Shown one piece after another: positions 44,756 through 54,057 of a DNA stretch of 64,000 nucleotides (within the stretch, counting starts at the first letter, position 1; each line of letters starts with the position of its first letter). This DNA comes from Eubacteriales bacterium (GTDB lineage: Bacteria > Bacillota > Clostridia > Lachnospirales > Lachnospiraceae): positions 1-64,000 of the forward strand of contig JAUNJN010000006.1 of NCBI GenBank assembly GCA_030533235.1, in the 5' to 3' direction. The translations under genes and the position numbers were made by a program. The notes below the pieces were generated by a model. The model made no database searches and was not told the origin of the DNA. It worked only from the letters and a program-made list of their open reading frames with translations.

Positions 44756-45202
44756 ATGAACAAAGTTATATTAATGGGGCGGCTTACAAGAGACCCGGAG
44801 GTTCGTTATTCTCAGGCTGCTGAGCCGCTTGCAATTGCAAGATATACGCTCGCAGTTGACCGTAGATTTCAGAGAAAGGGTCAGGGTGGTGACGAACAGA
44901 CAGCAGATTTTATCCAGTGTGTAGCATTTGGCAGACAGGGAGAGTTTGCTGAGAAGTATTTGAAGCAAGGTACAAAGATTGCAGTTACAGGTCGTATTCA
45001 GACAGGTAGCTATACAAATAAGGATGGCAACAAGGTTTATACAACTGAGGTTGTTATCGAGGAACAGGAATTTGCAGAGAGCAAGTCAAACGGTGGCGGT
45101 GGAGACTTCCAGCCAATGGATAGACCGATGCCGGGTGCTGCGAGTGCAGATGGTTTTATGAGCATTCCGGAAGGCATTGAAAATAACTTGCCGTTTAAGT
45201 AG
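44756..45202 (+). CDS. ssb: Single-stranded DNA-binding protein
   Basis: The 148-residue protein has the OB fold from MNKVILMGRLTRDPEVRYSQ to ADFIQCVAFGRQGEFAEKYL and TKIAVTGRIQTGSYTNKDG, followed by a Gly/Met-rich linker. The C-terminal tip is GIENNLPFK. Most SSB proteins end in an acidic D-D-x-(L/I)-P-F tip that binds partner proteins. Here the aspartates are missing and a Lys follows the Phe. Confidence 0.96.
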   Translation: MNKVILMGRLTRDPEVRYSQAAEPLAIARYTLAVDRRFQRKGQGGDEQTADFIQCVAFGRQGEFAEKYLKQGTKIAVTGRIQTGSYTNKDGNKVYTTEVVIEEQEFAESKSNGGGGDFQPMDRPMPGAASADGFMSIPEGIENNLPFK

Positions 45203-45252
45203 GATGCAGGCTGTGACAGCAGGTCACGGTACATGATATGGAGGTAAAAGAA

Positions 45253-45525
45253 ATGGCTTATAATAAGACAGAGAAGAGCGATCGCGCAGACGCTCCTATG
45301 AAGAGAAGACCAATTCGTCGTAGAAAAAAGGTTTGCGTATTTTGCGCAGAGAAGAATTCTGTTATTGACTATAAGGACGTAAACAAGCTCAAGAGATACA
45401 TCTCTGAAAGAGGTAAGATTCTTCCTAGAAGAATTACAGGTAACTGTGCAAAGCACCAGAGAGCGCTTACAGTTGCTATCAAGAGAGCAAGACACGTTGC
45501 AATTATGCCATACGTAGTTGAGTAA
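45253..45525 (+). CDS. rpsR: 30S ribosomal protein S18
   Basis: The 90-residue ribosomal protein has the S18 core [38 protein letters not shown] and [13 protein letters not shown]. The CVFC pair may bind zinc. The ATG at 45253 follows GGAGG with correct spacing; a start at 45238 lies before it. Confidence 0.97.
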   Translation: MAYNKTEKSDRADAPMKRRPIRRRKKVCVFCAEKNSVIDYKDVNKLKRYISERGKILPRRITGNCAKHQRALTVAIKRARHVAIMPYVVE

Positions 45526-45540
45526 ATAGAATGTGAAAGA

Positions 45541-45590
45541 CACCGTCGTCTACTTGATATTTTTTATCAGAAGATGGCGGTGGCTTTTTA
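45541..45590 (+). terminator. Terminator of rpsF-ssb-rpsR
   Basis: An imperfect hairpin from CACCG (45541-45545) to CGGTG (45578-45582) has inner pairing TTGATA/TATCA and is followed by CTTTTTA. Confidence 0.8.
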
Positions 45591-45619
45591 TTTACAAAGA
45601 AAAATCCATATGTTAAAAT
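45591..45619 (+). promoter_or_regulatory. Promoter of dapF
   Basis: TTTACA and TAAAAT are separated by 17 bases, about 25 bases before dapF. A small palindrome, CTCTATCTAGAG, follows it and could be an operator. Confidence 0.6.
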
Positions 45620-45644
45620 CTCTATCTAGAGAGAAGGTGAGGCT

Positions 45645-46451
45645 ATGCAGTTGCATTTCACCAAGATGGAAGGCCTGGGCAATGACTATGTATATGTCAA
45701 TTGCTTTAAGGAACAAGTTACGAATCCGACAATTCTCTCAAGACAAATCAGTGACAGACATTTCGGCATTGGGGCAGATGGTCTGATATTGATTCGGCCA
45801 TCCAAACGGGCTGACTTTGCAATGGAAATGTACAATGCAGACGGGTCGCAGGGTGCGATGTGCGGTAATGGGATTCGTTGTGTCGGAAAATACGTTTATG
45901 ATTATGGATTGACCGATAAGACAAAGCTTCGAATTGAGACCGGTTCGGGAATTCGAGATTTGATACTTTCGATATCGCAGGGGAAGGTTTCCGATGTTAC
46001 GGTACAGATGGGTGAGCCAAGACTGTTGTTTGATTTGCCGGTGTCACTTATGGTAAAGGACACAATGTACGATTGCACATGTGTATCAATGGGAAATTTG
46101 CATTGTGTATTGTTTGTGCCGGAGGTAGATGTCATACGATTGCACGAGCTTGGTCCGTATTTTGAACATCACAGCCGATTTCCGGAGCGCGTCAACACAG
46201 AGTTTGTGCAGGTGATTGACCGGACGCATATCAAGATGCGCGTATGGGAACGTGGAAGCGGAGAAACGCTTGCCTGCGGAACCGGGGCATGTGCGGCTGC
46301 TGTTGCGTGCGCACTTGCGGATAAAACAGACAATGAGGTAGATGTACTGCTGCCGGGCGGTATGCTGTTTACAAGTTGGGACAGAGCAGACAACGAGATG
46401 TATATGACCGGACCTGCGAATACTGTCTTTGACGGCATAATTGAGATATAA
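45645..46451 (+). CDS. dapF: Diaminopimelate epimerase
   Basis: The 268-residue enzyme converts LL- to meso-diaminopimelate for lysine and peptidoglycan. The two catalytic cysteines lie in [20 protein letters not shown] and [18 protein letters not shown], and the N-terminus [12 protein letters not shown] is typical. GAAGGTGAGG precedes the ATG. It sits 23 bases upstream of dapL, which supplies its substrate. Confidence 0.97.
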   Translation: MQLHFTKMEGLGNDYVYVNCFKEQVTNPTILSRQISDRHFGIGADGLILIRPSKRADFAMEMYNADGSQGAMCGNGIRCVGKYVYDYGLTDKTKLRIETGSGIRDLILSISQGKVSDVTVQMGEPRLLFDLPVSLMVKDTMYDCTCVSMGNLHCVLFVPEVDVIRLHELGPYFEHHSRFPERVNTEFVQVIDRTHIKMRVWERGSGETLACGTGACAAAVACALADKTDNEVDVLLPGGMLFTSWDRADNEMYMTGPANTVFDGIIEI

Positions 46452-46474
46452 ATACAAACAGAGGAGGATACATT

Positions 46475-47692
46475 ATGTTTAAGGTAAATGAGAATTATTT
46501 GAAATTACCGGGTAGCTATTTGTTTTCGACAATCGGTAAAAAGGTAAAGGCATTTCAGGAGGCAAATCCGGATAAGCAGGTTATTCGTCTTGGAATCGGA
46601 GATGTCACACAGCCGCTTGCGCCGGCGATTATCGACCGCTTGCACGAGGCTGTTTCAGAGATGGGCGTACAGGAGACGTTTAAGGGTTATGCACCGGATC
46701 TTGGTTATGAGTTTTTGCGTAGTGCCATTGTAGAGAATGACTATAAGGCACGTGGTGTAAATATTTCAATTGACGAGGTGTTCATCAGCGATGGTGCAAA
46801 GTGTGATTCCGGTAACATTCAGGAGATTTTTGCCCTCGGTAATAAGATTGCTGTATGTGATCCTGTTTATCCGGTATACGTAGACTCTAGCGTTATGGCA
46901 GGTAGAACCGGTACATATGATGAGGCAACCGGTCTTTGGAGTGATGTGATATATATGCCGTGTAAGGAAGAAAATGGTTTTGCACCGGAGCTTCCTGATG
47001 TGGTTCCTGACATCATCTACCTGTGCTTCCCGAACAACCCAACGGGTGCGACAATTACGAGGGACCAATTGCAGAAATGGGTTGATTATGCTAACGCAAA
47101 CAAGGCTGTTATTATTTATGACGCTGCTTATGAAGCATACATCAGTGAGGAAAATGTACCACACACAATCTATGAATGTGAAGGTGCAGATACTTGTGCG
47201 ATTGAGCTTCGAAGCTTTTCAAAGAATGCAGGCTTTACAGGAACAAGACTTGGTTTCACAGTTATTCCAAAGACACTGAAGGATGCAGACGGCGTCGCAT
47301 TAAATGCGCTTTGGGCAAGAAGACACGGCACAAAGTATAATGGTGCGCCGTACATCGTACAGGCAGCAGGTGCAGCAGTATATACGGAAGCAGGTAAGAA
47401 GCAGACCGCTGAACAGATTGCATACTATATGAACAATGCAAAGTATATTTATGACGGATTAAAAGCGGCCGGTTACAGTGTATCCGGTGGTGTCAATGCG
47501 CCATATATCTGGCTTAAGACTCCGGATAATATGACATCTTGGGAGTTCTTTGATTACCTGCTTGAAAAGGCAAATGTTGTAGGTACTCCGGGTTCCGGAT
47601 TTGGACCGAGCGGAGAGGGATATTTCCGTCTTACGGCATTTGGTACGTATGAGAATACAGTTAAGGCTGTAGATCGTATTAAGGCCTTATAA
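46475..47692 (+). CDS. dapL: LL-diaminopimelate aminotransferase
   Basis: The 405-residue PLP enzyme makes LL-DAP directly from tetrahydrodipicolinate and glutamate. Motifs are [64 protein letters not shown] with the PLP lysine, and [19 protein letters not shown]. This indicates the aminotransferase variant of DAP synthesis, bypassing the acylated intermediates. GAGGAGG precedes the ATG. Confidence 0.97.
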   Translation: MFKVNENYLKLPGSYLFSTIGKKVKAFQEANPDKQVIRLGIGDVTQPLAPAIIDRLHEAVSEMGVQETFKGYAPDLGYEFLRSAIVENDYKARGVNISIDEVFISDGAKCDSGNIQEIFALGNKIAVCDPVYPVYVDSSVMAGRTGTYDEATGLWSDVIYMPCKEENGFAPELPDVVPDIIYLCFPNNPTGATITRDQLQKWVDYANANKAVIIYDAAYEAYISEENVPHTIYECEGADTCAIELRSFSKNAGFTGTRLGFTVIPKTLKDADGVALNALWARRHGTKYNGAPYIVQAAGAAVYTEAGKKQTAEQIAYYMNNAKYIYDGLKAAGYSVSGGVNAPYIWLKTPDNMTSWEFFDYLLEKANVVGTPGSGFGPSGEGYFRLTAFGTYENTVKAVDRIKAL

Positions 47693-47717
47693 TAAAATAA
47701 ACGTATCAAGCCATACT

Positions 47718-47762
47718 AAAAAGGAGATTGCATTTTAATGTATTGCAATCTCCTTTTTGTTA
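47718..47762. terminator. Bidirectional terminator between dapL and the XRE gene
   Basis: AAAAAGGAGATTGCA (47718-47732) pairs perfectly with TGCAATCTCCTTTTT (47744-47758). It supplies a U-run in both directions and lies right by the stop of the opposing gene. Confidence 0.93.
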
Positions 47763-48104
47763 GGATTGTTTATTTTTAATAAGTTGAAGAATACGAAAGA
47801 GCGTATCCTTTTCATCGGGTGAAAAATCCTGAAGTATGCTTGTAATCTGCGCATCGACGGAAGCACATTCCGTGTATTTTTTGTGTGTTCTTCCGGCGTC
47901 TAATAAAACGTCAATCGGTACGTCACACATTTCGGAATAGTATAGCAACATGCGAAGATTTATTTTTACTTTGTTATTTTCAATGTTACTTATAAATGCA
48001 ACTGTCGTGCCGATGTCATTTGCAACCTGCTGTTGCTGGATGCCTAGTGCACATCGAAGCTCTTTCATTTTGAGACCGACTTTGGCAAAATCAATAGTTT
48101 CCAT
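47760..48104 (-). CDS. XRE-family transcriptional regulator
   Basis: The 114-residue protein has an N-terminal helix-turn-helix: GLKMKELRCALGIQQQQVANDIGTTVAFISNIENNK, quoted across the two helices. The remaining half is helical. A GGGGGG site precedes the start. It is divergent from the cytidylyltransferase operon at 48263 and could regulate it, though this is only positional inference. Confidence 0.85.
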   Translation of the reverse strand: METIDFAKVGLKMKELRCALGIQQQQVANDIGTTVAFISNIENNKVKINLRMLLYYSEMCDVPIDVLLDAGRTHKKYTECASVDAQITSILQDFSPDEKDTLFRILQLIKNKQS

Positions 48105-48186
48105 ATAAAGCCCCCCAATCCTTCTATGAATATCCTACACGTTTCTTCTTACATTATAAAGGGAAGTGGAGTTGTCGGCAAGAGTA

Positions 48187-48215
48187 TTGACAGGAAAAAG
48201 CCTAATTATTATAAT
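48187..48215 (+). promoter_or_regulatory. Consensus promoter of the surface-polymer operon
   Basis: TTGACA and TATAAT are both perfect and separated by 17 bases, about 50 bases upstream of the cytidylyltransferase start. Confidence 0.9.
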
Positions 48216-48262
48216 TGAGACGTTTCTATAGAATGGAAAAAGTATGTGCTTTAGGAGGCATT

Positions 48263-48979
48263 ATGAATATAGCGATTATTATTGCAGGCGGAGTCGGACA
48301 ACGTATGGGACAGGATATCCCAAAACAGTTTATTAATGTTTACGATAAACCTGTTATAATTTATACATTGGAGAGCTTTCAGAGACATCCGCTTGTCGAT
48401 CAGATTGAGGTCGTTTGTATTGACGGCTGGCATGATATTTTATGGGCATATGCAAAGCAGTTTGGAATCGATAAGTTAAAGTGGGTTGTATCCGGTGGGG
48501 ATTCTGCTCAGGAGTCGATTCGAAATGGCGTGGAAAACCTAAAGGATGTATGTGCACCGACGGACAACATTATTATTCATGACGGAATACGGCCGCTTGT
48601 GGATTCGGATGTATTAAACGACGTATTAGATAAATGTAATCAATACGGAAACGGTGTGACATCACTTCCGTATAATGAACAGATATTTGTGATAGATGAT
48701 GAGTACTCCACGACAAAATACATTCCGAGAGAAACTTTACGCCGCGTGTCAACACCGCAGGCGTATAAGTTTGATAAGCTTGTCTGGGCATATGAAAAGG
48801 CATTTCGGGAGAAAATAGGGATCTATGGTTCGTCTTATACAAATACGATGATGGTGGAGCTTGGAGAACGTTTATATTTTGCAAAGGGCTCTGATAAGAA
48901 TATTAAGCTGACAACAAAGGATGATTTGGAAATATTTAAGGGATATATGACTGCGGAAAAGGATACGTGGTTGAAATGA
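48263..48979 (+). CDS. IspD/TarI-family cytidylyltransferase
   Basis: This encodes 238 residues from the ATG at 48263 behind TAGGAGG; an earlier ATG at 48215 lies inside the promoter. The CTP-binding motif is IAIIIAGGVGQRMGQDIPKQF, with DGIRPLVDSDVL and RRVSTPQAYKF. It could be isoprenoid IspD, but the operon favours a TarI-type enzyme activating a polyol phosphate with CTP. The choice of substrate is inference. Confidence 0.85.
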   Translation: MNIAIIIAGGVGQRMGQDIPKQFINVYDKPVIIYTLESFQRHPLVDQIEVVCIDGWHDILWAYAKQFGIDKLKWVVSGGDSAQESIRNGVENLKDVCAPTDNIIIHDGIRPLVDSDVLNDVLDKCNQYGNGVTSLPYNEQIFVIDDEYSTTKYIPRETLRRVSTPQAYKFDKLVWAYEKAFREKIGIYGSSYTNTMMVELGERLYFAKGSDKNIKLTTKDDLEIFKGYMTAEKDTWLK

Positions 48980-49004
48980 TTTCGGAAAGTGTAAGGTATA
49001 AAGA

Positions 49005-50078
49005 ATGAAACTGTATGAAAGCAAACACTATATAAATGAGGTGGCTGCGTCAGCAAAGGCTGCACTTCCCTGGGGCAGGCTGCAGGGAAAAAAGGTTGCA
49101 ATCACCGGAGCAACCGGAATGATCGGGAGCTTTTTGATTGATGTATTGATGTATCGAAATACGAAAATGAATCAGCAGACAGATGTGTATGCGATTGGAC
49201 GCTCGAAACAAAGATTGGAAGAACGATTTGCACCATATGTGGAAAGCTCTGCGTACCATAGTGTAGAGTGGGATATTAATGAACCGTTTGATCTTGCTGT
49301 TTGGGAAAATACATGCGTTGATTATTTAATTCACGGAGCAAGTAATACACATCCGGTTGCATATGCAAGCGATCCGATAGGAACGATATCGGCAAATGTG
49401 ATTGGTACCGATAATTTATTAAAGCTGGCAACGAAGATTGGCAATCCTCGTTTTGTCTTTTTGTCATCGGTTGAAATTTACGGTGAAAACAGAGGAGATA
49501 CAGATTCCTTTGCAGAAGATTATTTAGGCTATATTGACTGTAATACCTTGCGTGCCGGATATCCGGAGAGCAAACGTACGGGGGAGGCACTTTGTCAGGC
49601 GTATAAAAAACAGATGGGTCTTTCGGTTGTGATACCAAGACTTTCTCGTGTTTATGGGCCAACGATGCTTATGTCCGATACAAAAGCGTTATCACAGTTT
49701 ATTTTAAAAGGTGTTGAAGGTGAAGATATTGTTCTTAAGAGTGAGGGAACACAGCTGTTTTCTTATAGCTACGTTGCGGATGCCGTAACAGCGATTTGTA
49801 AGATTATGCTGGATGGTTCTGATGGCGCAGCATACAATATTGTTTCAAAGGAGTCTAATGTGAGACTTCGTGATCTTGCGTCGCACATTGCGGATTACAC
49901 AGGTAAAAAGGTTATTTTTGAATTGCCGAATGCGACAGAACAAGCCGGATTTTCGAAGGCAACAAAGGCAACCTTAAACGTGGAAAAGTTATGTAAGCTT
50001 GGATGGGAATCGCAGTATGATATAGTGACCGGGTTGCAGCATACAATTGATATTTTGCGTGACTGTCAGAACGCGTGA
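49005..50078 (+). CDS. NAD-dependent epimerase/dehydratase (extended SDR)
   Basis: This 357-residue protein has the nucleotide-binding GATGMIGSFLIDVL near residue 35 and the catalytic FLSSVEIYGE with YPESKRTGEAL. It resembles sugar-nucleotide epimerases and dehydratases. Its place after a cytidylyltransferase suggests it modifies the activated polyol or sugar. It could act as the reductase partner of a TarI-type enzyme, but the usual TarJ is an alcohol dehydrogenase, so this would be a different arrangement. Confidence 0.85.
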   Translation: MKLYESKHYINEVAASAKAALPWGRLQGKKVAITGATGMIGSFLIDVLMYRNTKMNQQTDVYAIGRSKQRLEERFAPYVESSAYHSVEWDINEPFDLAVWENTCVDYLIHGASNTHPVAYASDPIGTISANVIGTDNLLKLATKIGNPRFVFLSSVEIYGENRGDTDSFAEDYLGYIDCNTLRAGYPESKRTGEALCQAYKKQMGLSVVIPRLSRVYGPTMLMSDTKALSQFILKGVEGEDIVLKSEGTQLFSYSYVADAVTAICKIMLDGSDGAAYNIVSKESNVRLRDLASHIADYTGKKVIFELPNATEQAGFSKATKATLNVEKLCKLGWESQYDIVTGLQHTIDILRDCQNA

Positions 50079-50107
50079 AAAGAAAAGTTACAAAGAGGTA
50101 ATAATTT

Positions 50108-50881
50108 ATGAGCTTATTACAGGAGTGCAGGCAGTACGGCAATTTGTTTGCAGAGCTGGTGCGAAAGGGAATTAAATTAAAATACCGACGTTCATATCTT
50201 GGTGTGATTTGGTCAATGATTGAGCCGTTGCTTACAATGATTGTATTGACACTTGTGTTTGGCACCTTGCTCGGGCATCACGGAAGAGAATTCCCGGTAT
50301 ATATTTTATCCGGGCGCTTGATTTATACGTTGTTTTCACAATCTACAACAACGGCATTAAAATCAATTCGCGCCAATGAGGGAATGATTAAAAAAATTTA
50401 TGTGCCGAAATATTTATATCCGTTATCGGGTATTGTGTTTAACTATATATTATTTTTAATTTCGTTAGTTGTGCTGGCTGCGGTATCGCTTGTACTAAAA
50501 GTATATCCGACACTCCGGACCCTGCTTGCGATTGTTCCGCTGCTTGTCTTGTTTTTACTGTCGGTGGGAGTTGGATTAATACTTGCAACCGTTGGCGTAT
50601 TTTTCAGAGATATGGAATATTTGTGGAATGTGCTTTTGATGCTTGTTATGTATACGTGTGCAATTTTCTATTACCCGGATCGTTTGCTTGCAAGTAATGT
50701 GAGCTGGATTTTAAAATATAATCCGCTGTACTGTGTTATTGCAAACTTTCGGAATTGCATATTCGGTACAGCGCTGGATGGCGGGATGCTGTTGTATTCC
50801 TTTTTGTTTGCGATTGCAGCCATAGTAGTTGGTGCGATCATGTTCCGTAAAAATGAGGATCGTTTTATTTTGCATATTTAG
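50108..50881 (+). CDS. ABC transporter permease, TagG/Wzm type
   Basis: The 257-residue protein has six hydrophobic segments and the N-terminal pattern KYRRSYLGVIWSMIEPLL of ABC-2 polysaccharide exporters. It would move a finished teichoic-acid-like polymer across the membrane with the ATPase that follows. AGAGGTAA precedes the ATG. Confidence 0.92.
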   Translation: MSLLQECRQYGNLFAELVRKGIKLKYRRSYLGVIWSMIEPLLTMIVLTLVFGTLLGHHGREFPVYILSGRLIYTLFSQSTTTALKSIRANEGMIKKIYVPKYLYPLSGIVFNYILFLISLVVLAAVSLVLKVYPTLRTLLAIVPLLVLFLLSVGVGLILATVGVFFRDMEYLWNVLLMLVMYTCAIFYYPDRLLASNVSWILKYNPLYCVIANFRNCIFGTALDGGMLLYSFLFAIAAIVVGAIMFRKNEDRFILHI

Positions 50882-50893
50882 AGAGGGATTGCT

Positions 50894-51628
50894 GTGGAAG
50901 AAATGATTCGATTAGAGCATGTTGGGATGTGCTTTAATCTTAGTAAAGAAAAAGTGGATAGTGTAAAGGAATACGTGATTAAGCTTGTCAAGAGAGAACT
51001 ACATTTTGACCGGTTCTGGGCACTCAAGGACATCAATCTTTCAATCCAAAAGGGGGATCGGGTCGGAGTACTCGGATTAAACGGTGCGGGCAAATCGACT
51101 CTTATGAAAGTAATAGCAGGGGTATTTCGTCCGACGGAGGGGACTGTGACAAAACAAGGTGTAATTGCACCTATGATTGAGCTCGGGGCAGGCTTTGACA
51201 AGCAATATACCGGGGCAGAGAATATTTTTCTTTATGGTGCCGTGCTTGGTCATTCCAGAAAGTTTATGCAAGAAAAGTTTGATGAGATTGTTGCATTTTC
51301 AGAGCTGGGCGAATTTATCGATGTTCCGCTTAAGAACTATTCGTCCGGTATGAGAGCCAGACTCGGGTTTTCGATAGCGACGGTCGTGGAACCGGATATC
51401 CTTATTTTGGATGAGGTGTTGTCGGTTGGCGACGCAAAGTTCCGTAAAAAGAGTGAGAAAAAGCTTGTGGATATGATGGATAAGGGGATTACGGTTTTAT
51501 TTGTATCCCATAATTTAGATCAGGTGAAACGTATATGCAATAAGGCTATGATTTTAGATCACGGAACAATGAAATGTTTTGGTGACATTGATGAGATTGT
51601 GCCTGTGTATAAGGAGATGACGAAATAG
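50894..51628 (+). CDS. ABC transporter ATPase, TagH/Wzt type
   Basis: This encodes 244 residues from the GTG at 50894, six bases after GAGAGGG. Motifs are GLNGAGKST (Walker A), YSSGMRARLGFS (signature) and DILILDEVLSVGD (Walker B). It lacks the C-terminal sugar-binding extension of some Wzt proteins, so substrate recognition would reside elsewhere. It pairs with the permease upstream. Confidence 0.94.
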   Translation: MEEMIRLEHVGMCFNLSKEKVDSVKEYVIKLVKRELHFDRFWALKDINLSIQKGDRVGVLGLNGAGKSTLMKVIAGVFRPTEGTVTKQGVIAPMIELGAGFDKQYTGAENIFLYGAVLGHSRKFMQEKFDEIVAFSELGEFIDVPLKNYSSGMRARLGFSIATVVEPDILILDEVLSVGDAKFRKKSEKKLVDMMDKGITVLFVSHNLDQVKRICNKAMILDHGTMKCFGDIDEIVPVYKEMTK

Positions 51629-51629
51629 T

Positions 51630-52847
51630 ATGAAAAGAGGGATTCGACAAAAACTTAAAAAAATTGCCCAAAAGGTAATACTCCCATTTTGCTATTTCGT
51701 AAATTGTCCGAAAAAAGTAATTCCGGGTAGAGTTGTGCTTGCGGATGCACATCATGATAAGTGTCCGGAGCATATGTCTCTTGTCAGGGATCGTTTGCGA
51801 TTAGCAAACTATGATTTGGAAGAATGGTATGTTGACTTGTCGAAGTATTCAACATTTTCCGGACTCAAAAAGATGTGTAGCTTTATGAAGGTGTATGCAC
51901 AGGCAGAATATGTATTTATCTGCGATAACTTCCTGCCGGTTGCATCCTGCAATAAAAAAGCCAAGACAACGGTCATTCAGCTTTGGCACGGTTGCGGTGC
52001 ATTTAAAAAGTTTGGCTATGATACGTCGGAGGATTGTTTTGGATATTCAGAGCATGTTTATCGCAATCATGATATTGTTACGGTGACTTCTGATAAGTGC
52101 GCACCGATATATTCGCATGCCATGCATTTACCGGCAAAATATATTCAGGTGCTTGGAAATAGTTTTACGGATCGGTTATTTGAAAAGGATTATATCGAAG
52201 CGTGTGAGGCAAAGCTTCGATATGGGTATTCCGATATCGATGGCAGAAAGGTTGTTGTATGGGCACCTACATTTCGAGGATACGCGGATGCAGCAGGGCT
52301 GTTTGGCGAGGAATATATAGATGCTCTTTCAAAGGATCCGGAGCTTTGCAATAAAATATATGTCATAAAATGTCCGCATCCGCATATAAAAGCAACAGAG
52401 ACAATTACGAAATCGGATTGTACGATGCAGACAGATGAACTTATTCCGGTGTGCGATGTGTTGATTACCGATTATTCTTCTGTATTTTTTGAAGGGCTGC
52501 TGTGTGATGTTCCGCTTGTCTTTTTTGCACCGGATTACAATACGTATGCACACACAAGAGGCTTTTATCTTGATTATGAAAAGCTTCCCGGCGAAATAAT
52601 TAAAGGTGAAGTGGATGACAAGGTGCGTCGTGTAAAGAACACTATGGATCCGGATTTGTATGAACGCCTGAAGAAAGGCTTGTTGTGTGCTTTGGAGCAA
52701 CCTGAAATGTATGCGGAAAAACGGGCGAGATACCGCAGACTATACATGTCGGCGTGTGATGGTACTGCAACCGATAAAATATTGACAGCGGCAATTAAGG
52801 GATATCACAGTCCGTTTGGGGATGATGTCAACAAGGAAAAGAAGTAG
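51630..52847 (+). CDS. CDP-glycerol glycerophosphotransferase family protein (first)
   Basis: The 405-residue enzyme belongs to the TagB/TagF group that adds polyol-phosphate units from a CDP-activated donor. Motifs are LWHGCGAFKKFGYDTSED, VWAPTFRGYAD, HPHIKATETITK and DVLITDYSSVFFEGLLCD. It could be a primase or polymerase. It begins next to the ABC ATPase and is followed directly by a related gene. Confidence 0.92.
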   Translation: MKRGIRQKLKKIAQKVILPFCYFVNCPKKVIPGRVVLADAHHDKCPEHMSLVRDRLRLANYDLEEWYVDLSKYSTFSGLKKMCSFMKVYAQAEYVFICDNFLPVASCNKKAKTTVIQLWHGCGAFKKFGYDTSEDCFGYSEHVYRNHDIVTVTSDKCAPIYSHAMHLPAKYIQVLGNSFTDRLFEKDYIEACEAKLRYGYSDIDGRKVVVWAPTFRGYADAAGLFGEEYIDALSKDPELCNKIYVIKCPHPHIKATETITKSDCTMQTDELIPVCDVLITDYSSVFFEGLLCDVPLVFFAPDYNTYAHTRGFYLDYEKLPGEIIKGEVDDKVRRVKNTMDPDLYERLKKGLLCALEQPEMYAEKRARYRRLYMSACDGTATDKILTAAIKGYHSPFGDDVNKEKK

Positions 52848-52848
52848 A

Positions 52849-54057
52849 ATGTATAAGATAGTTAAAAAGATATATAAAAAATTCAGAAAACCGTTGGGAA
52901 AGCTTTATCGTTTTGGAACGTTAAAGATTATTTATCCAATGACATATCGCATAAAAAGCCGAAAGAAAATTAATCCGAATAAGGTTATTTTTATCGAGGT
53001 TCGTTCGGAAAAGCTTACTGATGATTTTGAGCTTTTATACGGTAAACTAAAAAAGAAGAAGCAGTTTGAAATTCATACACATTTACTTCGTATGGGTTTT
53101 GCGCGTAAGAAGGATTATATTCGACTTTGTATGGCACTCGTGCGTGATATCGCAGATGCAAAATATGTGTTTATCAGTGATGCATCGGATGTGCTTGCAT
53201 GTCTTCCGCTTCGGTCGGATACCATTGTCACACAAATGTGGCATGCATGTGGTGCGTTTAAGAAGTTTGGTATGAGTACTGCGGATTTGATTTTCGGTGA
53301 CAATCGGAAAAGTCTGAAAAAATATCCGTACCATAAGAATTACACACATGTAACCGTCAGTGCAAAGGAGATTGTCTGGGCGTATGAGGAGGCAATGTCA
53401 CTTACCGAACAACCCGGTGTTGTAAAGCCGATCGGTGTTTCCAGAACAGATGTGTTTTTTGATGATGCCTATTTGAAAAAGGCAAATGAACAGGTCTTTC
53501 GTGTTGTTCCACAGGCAAAGGAAAAGAAAATCATCCTGTATGCACCTACCTTTCGCGGTCGTGTAGCATCTGCGAAAACACCGGATGTGCTTGACCTTTT
53601 CTATATGCAGCGAATGTTGGGAGATTCGTATATTGTATTATTCAAGCATCATCCGTTTGTAAAAAAACGTCCGGAAATTCCGGAGGAATTAAAGGATTTT
53701 GCTGTCGATGTGACAGATACGCTTAGCATTGAGTCGTTGCTCTGTACAAGTGATGTATGTATTTCAGATTATTCATCGCTTGTGTTTGAGTATTCCCTGT
53801 TTGAACGACCGATGATTTTCTTTGCATATGATTTGGATGAGTATTACGACTGGCGTGGATTTTACTATGATTACAAGACGTTTGTTCCGGGCCCGATTTT
53901 GACGGATACGGAGCAGATTGTGGATTATATCAAAAAGGTCGAGGAAGCTTTTGATAAGTCTGTCGTGCGTAAGTTTAGGGAAACTTATATGGGGGCCTGC
54001 GACGGACATGCAACCGAGCGGATTATGAAGCTCGTATTTGGAGAGGCGATAGAATGA
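52849..54057 (+). CDS. CDP-glycerol glycerophosphotransferase family protein (second)
   Basis: This encodes 402 residues from the ATG at 52849, one base after the upstream stop. It has the same motifs, MWHACGAFKKFGMSTADL, LYAPTFRGRVA, FKHHPFVKKRP and DVCISDYSSLVFEYSLFE. The basic N-terminus suggests membrane association, as in other TagB/F enzymes. Two such enzymes in a row fit a primase plus polymerase division of labour. Its stop overlaps the next start as ATGA. Confidence 0.92.
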   Translation: MYKIVKKIYKKFRKPLGKLYRFGTLKIIYPMTYRIKSRKKINPNKVIFIEVRSEKLTDDFELLYGKLKKKKQFEIHTHLLRMGFARKKDYIRLCMALVRDIADAKYVFISDASDVLACLPLRSDTIVTQMWHACGAFKKFGMSTADLIFGDNRKSLKKYPYHKNYTHVTVSAKEIVWAYEEAMSLTEQPGVVKPIGVSRTDVFFDDAYLKKANEQVFRVVPQAKEKKIILYAPTFRGRVASAKTPDVLDLFYMQRMLGDSYIVLFKHHPFVKKRPEIPEELKDFAVDVTDTLSIESLLCTSDVCISDYSSLVFEYSLFERPMIFFAYDLDEYYDWRGFYYDYKTFVPGPILTDTEQIVDYIKKVEEAFDKSVVRKFRETYMGACDGHATERIMKLVFGEAIE

